Source of the DNA: Methyloligella sp050110875 | GTDB taxonomy: Bacteria > Pseudomonadota > Alphaproteobacteria > Rhizobiales > Methyloligellaceae | Length of the DNA: 64,000 nt | NCBI GenBank assembly: GCA_050110875.1 | Contig: CP188828.1 | Span: 1,984,001 to 2,048,000 of the forward strand | Direction of reading: 5' to 3' | Part shown: one piece after another, positions 59,250 through 64,000 of the stretch | Numbering within the stretch: the first letter of the stretch is position 1 | How the letters are laid out: the number at the start of each line of letters is the position of its first letter | Program-made: the position numbers and the translations under genes | The notes under the pieces: model-generated | The model's database searches: none | The model's input: only the letters and a program-made list of their open reading frames with translations | What the model was told of the DNA's origin: nothing

Positions 59250-61325
59250 ATGGACCGAAAGATGGGGCCTGGTGCGCCATGGCCGCTCGGGGCGACATGG
59301 GATGGGGAAGGCGTCAACTTCGCCCTCTTCTCCCGCCACGCCACCCGCGTCGAGCTTTGCCTGTTCGACAGCGCCGAGGGAATCGAAACGGCCCGCTATC
59401 CCTTGCCCGAATATACCGACGAGGTATGGCACGGCCGGCTCTCCGGAATCGGTCCGGGCCAGCTTTACGGCTATCGCGTGCACGGCCCCTACGATCCCCG
59501 CGCCGGTCATCGCTTCAACCCCTATAAGCTGCTGCTCGATCCCTATGCGCGGCTCTATTCCGGCGAGCTGAGATGGGACGATGCGCTGTTCGGCTACAAG
59601 ATCGGCTCCAAGCGCGCCGGCGATCTGGCCATGGACGAGCGCGACAGCGCCCCCTACCTGCCGAAATGCATCGTGTCTGCCGAAGACGCCGAACCGGCCG
59701 AGCCGCGCCCCAACATTCCCTGGCACGAGACGGTGATCTACGAGGCCCATGTCAAAGGCCTGACCGCGCTCCATCCGGACGTGCCTGAACATCTGCGCGG
59801 CAAGTTCCTCGGCGTGGCGCAGCCCGCCGTCATCGACCATCTGAAGTCCCTCGGCGTCACCGCGCTCGAGCTTCTGCCCATCCAGGCCTTCGTCAACGAC
59901 CGGCACCTGTTCGATCAGGGTCTCAGCAACTACTGGGGCTATAACAGCATCGGCTTCTTCTCCCCCACCCGCCGCTACCTCACCGAAGGCGGCGGCATGG
60001 AGGAGTTCCGTCAGATGGTGGATGCGCTCCACGCGGCCGGCATCGAGGTCATCCTCGACGTCGTCTACAATCACACCGCCGAAGGCAACGAGCTGGGCCC
60101 CACCCTCTCCTTCCGCGGCATCGACAACCTCGCCTATTACCGCCTGGCCAACGAGCCGCGCCACTATTACGACACCACCGGCTGCGGCAACACGCTGGAC
60201 ATGTCTCACCCCAAGGTGCTGCGCCTGGTGATGGATTCCTTGCGCTACTGGGTAGAGCAAGGCGCCGACGGTTTCCGCTTCGATCTCGCCTCGTCCCTGG
60301 CCCGGGACGGCGTCGGCTTCGATCCCTCATCCTCCTTCCTCGACGCCATCGGCCAGGACCCCGTCCTGAGCCGGGTAAAGCTGATCGCCGAGCCGTGGGA
60401 TCTCGGCGAATACGGCTATCAGGTCGGCGGCTTCCCGCCGGGCTGGGCCGAATGGAACGATCGCTATCGCGACGACCTGCGCGATTACTGGCGCGGCGAG
60501 ATGGGCAGTCTTCCCGGCCTCGGCCACCGCGTGCTCGGCTCTGCCGATCTCTACGATGAAAACGGCCGCCGCCCCTGGGCGAGCATCAATTTCGTGACCG
60601 CCCATGACGGCTTCACCCTGAACGACGTCTATTCCTTCAACGAGAAGCACAACGAGGCCAACAAGGAAGACAATCGCGACGGTCATGACGATAACCGGAG
60701 CTGGAATTGCGGCGTCGAAGGCGAGACCGACGATCCCGAAATCGTCGAGACCCGGGAACGCCTGAAACGCGCCCAGCTTGCCAGCCTGCTCTTCGCCCAA
60801 GGCACCCCGATGCTTCAGATGGGCGACGAGCTCGGCCGCAGCCAAGCCGGCAACAACAACGCCTTCTGCCAGGACAACGAGATCTCCTGGATGCGGTGGA
60901 CCGATCGCCCGGAGCGGGATTGGAAGCTGTTGGACTTCACCCGTGGCCTCGCCGCTCTTCGCCGGGACTATCCTGTGCTGCGCTGCCAGCGCTTTCTCCA
61001 TGGCGAGCCCGTCGCGCCCGATATCGCCAATGTGACCTGGTTCAAGCCTGACGGCGAGGAGAAGCGGCCTGAGCATTGGGAGGACCCGGTCGCCAAATGC
61101 GTTGGCCTCTGCCTTGCCGAAAGCGACTCGCTGGTGCTGCTGATCTTCAACAGCGACGGCGAGCCCATCGATTTCATATTGCCGTCAATCGCCGGCCAGA
61201 CATTCCAATGGCGAATGCTCTGCGACACCGCCACCGGCGAGATCCGGCCCGACCGGCCGCTCGCCAGCGGCACCATCTCCGTTCCGGCCCGCAGTCTCCT
61301 CCTGTTGGAAAGGACGACGGCATGA
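59250..61325 (+). CDS. glgX: Glycogen debranching enzyme (isoamylase type)
   Basis: A 691-residue GH13_11 enzyme that hydrolyses alpha-1,6 branches of glycogen. PLGATWDGEGVNFALFSRHA marks the N-terminal CBM48-like domain; WHETVIYEAHVKGLTALHPD starts the barrel; the nucleophile is D345 (GFRFDLASSL) and the acid/base E381 (LIAEPWDLGEYGYQVGGFPP). Full length. In this operon it supplies linear chains to MalQ and to the TreY/TreZ route. It ends in an ATGA overlap with treZ, so they are coupled. Confidence 0.96.
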   Translation: MDRKMGPGAPWPLGATWDGEGVNFALFSRHATRVELCLFDSAEGIETARYPLPEYTDEVWHGRLSGIGPGQLYGYRVHGPYDPRAGHRFNPYKLLLDPYARLYSGELRWDDALFGYKIGSKRAGDLAMDERDSAPYLPKCIVSAEDAEPAEPRPNIPWHETVIYEAHVKGLTALHPDVPEHLRGKFLGVAQPAVIDHLKSLGVTALELLPIQAFVNDRHLFDQGLSNYWGYNSIGFFSPTRRYLTEGGGMEEFRQMVDALHAAGIEVILDVVYNHTAEGNELGPTLSFRGIDNLAYYRLANEPRHYYDTTGCGNTLDMSHPKVLRLVMDSLRYWVEQGADGFRFDLASSLARDGVGFDPSSSFLDAIGQDPVLSRVKLIAEPWDLGEYGYQVGGFPPGWAEWNDRYRDDLRDYWRGEMGSLPGLGHRVLGSADLYDENGRRPWASINFVTAHDGFTLNDVYSFNEKHNEANKEDNRDGHDDNRSWNCGVEGETDDPEIVETRERLKRAQLASLLFAQGTPMLQMGDELGRSQAGNNNAFCQDNEISWMRWTDRPERDWKLLDFTRGLAALRRDYPVLRCQRFLHGEPVAPDIANVTWFKPDGEEKRPEHWEDPVAKCVGLCLAESDSLVLLIFNSDGEPIDFILPSIAGQTFQWRMLCDTATGEIRPDRPLASGTISVPARSLLLLERTTA

Positions 61326-63139
61326 CCGACCGCTTCTCCCACGACTATCCCTGGGGGGCGCAGATCACCGAGCATGGCGCCCGCTTCCGTCTCTGGGCAC
61401 CCTCTCAAGAGCAGATCACCCTCGTCGCCGCGAAGTCCGGCGAAGCCATGCCGATGATCCCGCAAGCGGAAGGCTGGTTCGAGCTCGAGACCGCCATGGT
61501 GAAGCCCGGCGAGGGCTATCACTTCGCCCTGCAGGACGGCATGCGGGTGCCCGACCCGGCCGCACGGGCGCAGATGGACGACGTGCACGGGCCCAGCAAG
61601 CTGGTCGATCCGAAAGCCTATCGGTGGAAGACGTCCGGCTGGAAAGGCCGCCCCTGGCGTGAGGCGGTGCTTTACGAGCTTCACACCGGCACCTTTACGG
61701 ACGAGGGCACCTTCGACGGCGTACTGAAGGAGCTCGACCGCCTCGCCGAGATCGGCATCACCGCCATCGAGCTTCTCCCCGTCGCCCAATTCGCCGGCAA
61801 TCGCGGCTGGGGCTATGACGGCGTGCTGCTTTATGCGCCCCATCTCGCCTATGGTGGGCCGGAGCGTCTAAAGGCCTTGATCGATGCCGCCCATGAGCGG
61901 GAACTCATGGTGTTGCTAGACGTGGTCTACAATCACTTCGGTCCGGACGGGAACTATCTCGGCCTCTACGCGCCCGACTTCTTCCATCCCGAGCGCCACA
62001 CCCCCTGGGGCCCGGCCATCGCCTTCGACCGCCAGCCGGTGCGGGACTTCTTCGTCCACAACGTTCTCTATTGGCTGGAGGAGTATCGCTTCGACGGGCT
62101 GCGCTTCGACGCCATCGACCAGATCGACGATCAAAGCGAAATTCCCATCCTGAAGGAGATGGCCCGCACGGTTCGGGAGCGGTTCCCCGATCGCCACATC
62201 CACCTCACCTCGGAAGACGATAAGAATAGCGTCGCGCTCCTGGAATTCGACGCTGAGAACCGGCCGAAGCTCTTCACCGGCGAGTGGAACGACGATTGGC
62301 ACCACGCCATGCATCACATCCTCACCGGCGAGGATGACGGCTTCTACGAGGATTACGTCGATGCGCCCGGCGAGCGCATGGCGCGCATCCTGGCCGAGGG
62401 CTTCGATTATCAAGGCGAGGTCTCACCATATCGCGGCGGCAAGCCGCGCGGCGAGAGATCGGGCCATCTGCCCCCCACCGCCTTCATCAACTTCCTGCAA
62501 AACCACGATCAGACCGGCAACCGCCCCTTCGGCGAACGGCTGACCATGCTGGCCGCGCCCGAAGCTTTGGAGACCGCCCTCGCCCTCCTGCTGCTCGCCC
62601 CCAACACGCCCCTGCTCTATATGGGCGAGGAGTATGGCGAGACCCGCCCCTTCCTCTTCTTCACCGATTTTCACGGCGATCTCGCCAAGGCCGTGCGCGA
62701 GGGGCGCCGCCGGGAGTTCAAGAAGGTGCGCCTCTTCGCCGACCCGAAAGCCCGCGAGAAGATTCCTGATCCCAACGCGCTTTCCACCTTCGAGGACTCG
62801 AAGCTGCGCCGCGACGAGAAGGAGCCGGAGCTCCGCGAAGCCCGAGAAACCCTGGTCCGCGACTTGCTGCGTATCCGCCGGGAATGCATTCTGCCGGCGC
62901 TGTCGGCGATCCCTGCCCATTCCGGCCGGGTCGAGGCGCAAAAGGACCGCGCCTTCACCGTAAGCTGGCAGCTCGGTGACGGCCGTGCGCTGACGATCTC
63001 CGCCAACCTCTCCGACGAGGCGGCGGCGATCCAGCCACGGGCCGATGGCGAGGTGATCTATCAGCGGCCGGAGACCGCCGCCGATCCGCTCGGTCAAGGC
63101 AGCCTTCCGCCATGGTCTCTCGTCTGCCGCATGACGTAG
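61322..63139 (+). CDS. treZ: Malto-oligosyltrehalose trehalohydrolase
   Basis: A 605-residue GH13_10 enzyme that releases trehalose from maltooligosyl-trehalose. The start is the ATG at 61322 overlapping the glgX stop; the frame is open back to 61076 but that would lie inside glgX. GARFRLWAPSQEQITLV is the N-terminal domain, AVLYELHTGTFTDEGTFDGV begins the barrel, D263 (GLRFDAIDQI) is the nucleophile and E298 (HLTSEDDKNS) the likely acid/base. TreY, which makes the substrate, is not in the window; it is expected downstream of malQ. malQ starts 19 bases later. Confidence 0.95.
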   Translation: MTDRFSHDYPWGAQITEHGARFRLWAPSQEQITLVAAKSGEAMPMIPQAEGWFELETAMVKPGEGYHFALQDGMRVPDPAARAQMDDVHGPSKLVDPKAYRWKTSGWKGRPWREAVLYELHTGTFTDEGTFDGVLKELDRLAEIGITAIELLPVAQFAGNRGWGYDGVLLYAPHLAYGGPERLKALIDAAHERELMVLLDVVYNHFGPDGNYLGLYAPDFFHPERHTPWGPAIAFDRQPVRDFFVHNVLYWLEEYRFDGLRFDAIDQIDDQSEIPILKEMARTVRERFPDRHIHLTSEDDKNSVALLEFDAENRPKLFTGEWNDDWHHAMHHILTGEDDGFYEDYVDAPGERMARILAEGFDYQGEVSPYRGGKPRGERSGHLPPTAFINFLQNHDQTGNRPFGERLTMLAAPEALETALALLLLAPNTPLLYMGEEYGETRPFLFFTDFHGDLAKAVREGRRREFKKVRLFADPKAREKIPDPNALSTFEDSKLRRDEKEPELREARETLVRDLLRIRRECILPALSAIPAHSGRVEAQKDRAFTVSWQLGDGRALTISANLSDEAAAIQPRADGEVIYQRPETAADPLGQGSLPPWSLVCRMT

Positions 63140-63158
63140 AGGAATTGGAGAGCAACGC

Positions 63159-64000
63159 GTGACTGAGAAGCTGCAGCGTCTGGCCGAGTGCTACGGGATC
63201 GGCGATGGCTATACGAGCGAGACGGGTCAATGGGTCGAGACCCCGCTCTCCGCCAAGGCCGAGATCCTGAAGGCCATGGGCGTGGCCATCGGCAGCGACG
63301 AGGAGATCGAGAAAAGCATCGCCGAAGCGCCGGCGCCGATCCCCGAGGAAGATATCCATACACTCTCCCGCAGCGGCTTCTGGCCCCTCTGGCTGGTCGA
63401 CCAGCGGGTCTGGGGCATGACCACCCAGCTCTACAGCCTGCGCTCCTCCGGCAATTGGGGCATCGGCGATTTCCGCGATCTCGCCGATCTCGCCACGCGC
63501 CTCGGCCGTCTCGGCGCGGATTTCGTCGGCATCAGCCCGCTTCATGCGCTCTTCATGGCCGACCCTACCCGCATCAGCCCTTACGCGCCCTCGACCCGCA
63601 ACTTTCTCAATCCCATCTTCATCGCGCCCGATCAGGTGCCGGGTTTCCAGGAACTTGCGAATCGTGACGCGCTGGTCGCCGAGCTCCCCGAACTCCGGAA
63701 AGCCGAGTATATCGACTATCCTTCAGTCTATCGGGTGAAGCGCGCAGCCCTGGAAGCGCTATTCGAGCATTTCACCAGGAACGCATCGGAAAGCGACCGA
63801 AAAGCCTACGAGAATTTCAAGTCGGAGAAGGCGGAGGCTTTACAGAACTTTGCTCTCTACGAGGCCCTGTCGGAACACTTCGTGGCCCAAGGCGGCTATG
63901 TTGCCTGGTCGACCTGGCCGAAAGAATATCAAGACCGCGAAGGCCTCGTCGTGCGGGACTTCATCCGCGGCCACAAACACCGCATCGAGTTTCACAGCTG
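63159..64000 (+). CDS. malQ: 4-alpha-glucanotransferase (amylomaltase), 3' end cut by window edge
   Basis: The first 280 residues of a GH77 enzyme that moves glucan segments between chains. GFWPLWLVDQRVWGMTTQLY, SLRSSGNWGIGDFRDLADLA and DFVGISPLHALFMADPTRIS, then PYAPSTRNFLNPIFI, are diagnostic for MalQ. The catalytic residues lie beyond the window. The start is a GTG at 63159 with GGAG eight bases upstream. It is the last visible gene of the otsA-glgE-treS-glgB-glgX-treZ run and would reshape the short chains left by GlgX. Confidence 0.93.
   Translation, partial: MTEKLQRLAECYGIGDGYTSETGQWVETPLSAKAEILKAMGVAIGSDEEIEKSIAEAPAPIPEEDIHTLSRSGFWPLWLVDQRVWGMTTQLYSLRSSGNWGIGDFRDLADLATRLGRLGADFVGISPLHALFMADPTRISPYAPSTRNFLNPIFIAPDQVPGFQELANRDALVAELPELRKAEYIDYPSVYRVKRAALEALFEHFTRNASESDRKAYENFKSEKAEALQNFALYEALSEHFVAQGGYVAWSTWPKEYQDREGLVVRDFIRGHKHRIEFHS

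Overview
This is a high-GC chromosomal window from a draft assembly of an alphaproteobacterium, most likely Hyphomicrobiales (Rhizobiales). The evidence is a BA14K-type exported protein, a Usg-family protein, DUF1285 and DUF6111 genes next to cca, a petABC cytochrome bc1 operon, a CIRCE-controlled groESL operon, and two promoters matching the alphaproteobacterial general-stress (EcfG) pattern. The species cannot be told from the sequence. Two runs of exactly 50 N (28193-28242 and 42314-42363) are assembly gaps. One cuts groEL and the other cuts a small unknown gene. No rRNA, tRNA, CRISPR array, insertion sequence or prophage was seen.

Layout. 1-5 kb: an FMN-dependent alpha-hydroxy-acid dehydrogenase cut by the left edge, a PanE-type reductase and a two-gene ABC exporter. 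4.5-7.1 kb: the translation cluster rplY-pth-ychF. 7.1-15 kb: a chemoreceptor without a periplasmic sensing domain, then a mostly leftward run with a class II aldolase/short-chain dehydrogenase fusion, an MgtC/DUF4010 membrane protein and the methylthioadenosine salvage genes mtnA-apt-mtnP. 15.1-19.2 kb: petABC, divergent from hemF. 19-27 kb: small hypotheticals, a cold-shock protein, a BA14K-like protein, a fatty acid desaturase family protein, a 1231-residue autotransporter, a DM13 protein and Usg. 27-29.5 kb: groES-groEL and a Glyoxalase_8-like protein. 29.5-39 kb: cca-DUF6111-DUF1285 (leftward), and divergently moxR-DUF58-DUF4159 plus a large membrane partner. 39-48 kb: a GNAT enzyme, wrbA with glutathionyl-hydroquinone reductase, NUDIX, a metallophosphoesterase, a CPA2 antiporter between two uncharacterised membrane proteins, and a stress-type SDR. 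48-64 kb: otsB, and divergently otsA-glgE-treS/mak-glgB-glgX-treZ-malQ, running off the right edge.

How the genes fit together. The right quarter encodes a nearly closed trehalose/alpha-glucan circuit. OtsA/OtsB make trehalose. TreS/Mak turns it into maltose 1-phosphate, which GlgE and GlgB polymerise and branch. GlgX, MalQ and TreZ (with a TreY expected beyond the edge) return glucan to trehalose. The mtnP-apt-mtnA genes recycle methylthioadenosine, and the nearby aldolase/dehydrogenase fusion could carry the sugar product further. groESL has an HrcA operator (CIRCE) with a second, related palindrome beside it. The SDR and wrbA each have a GGAAC-N16/17-CGTT promoter, so part of the window probably belongs to the general stress response.

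Most genes belong to known families. The least understood parts are the moxR-DUF58-DUF4159 operon, the glycine-zipper protein/antiporter cluster, the tandem CIRCE-like operator, and the possible link of the aldolase fusion to methylthioadenosine salvage.
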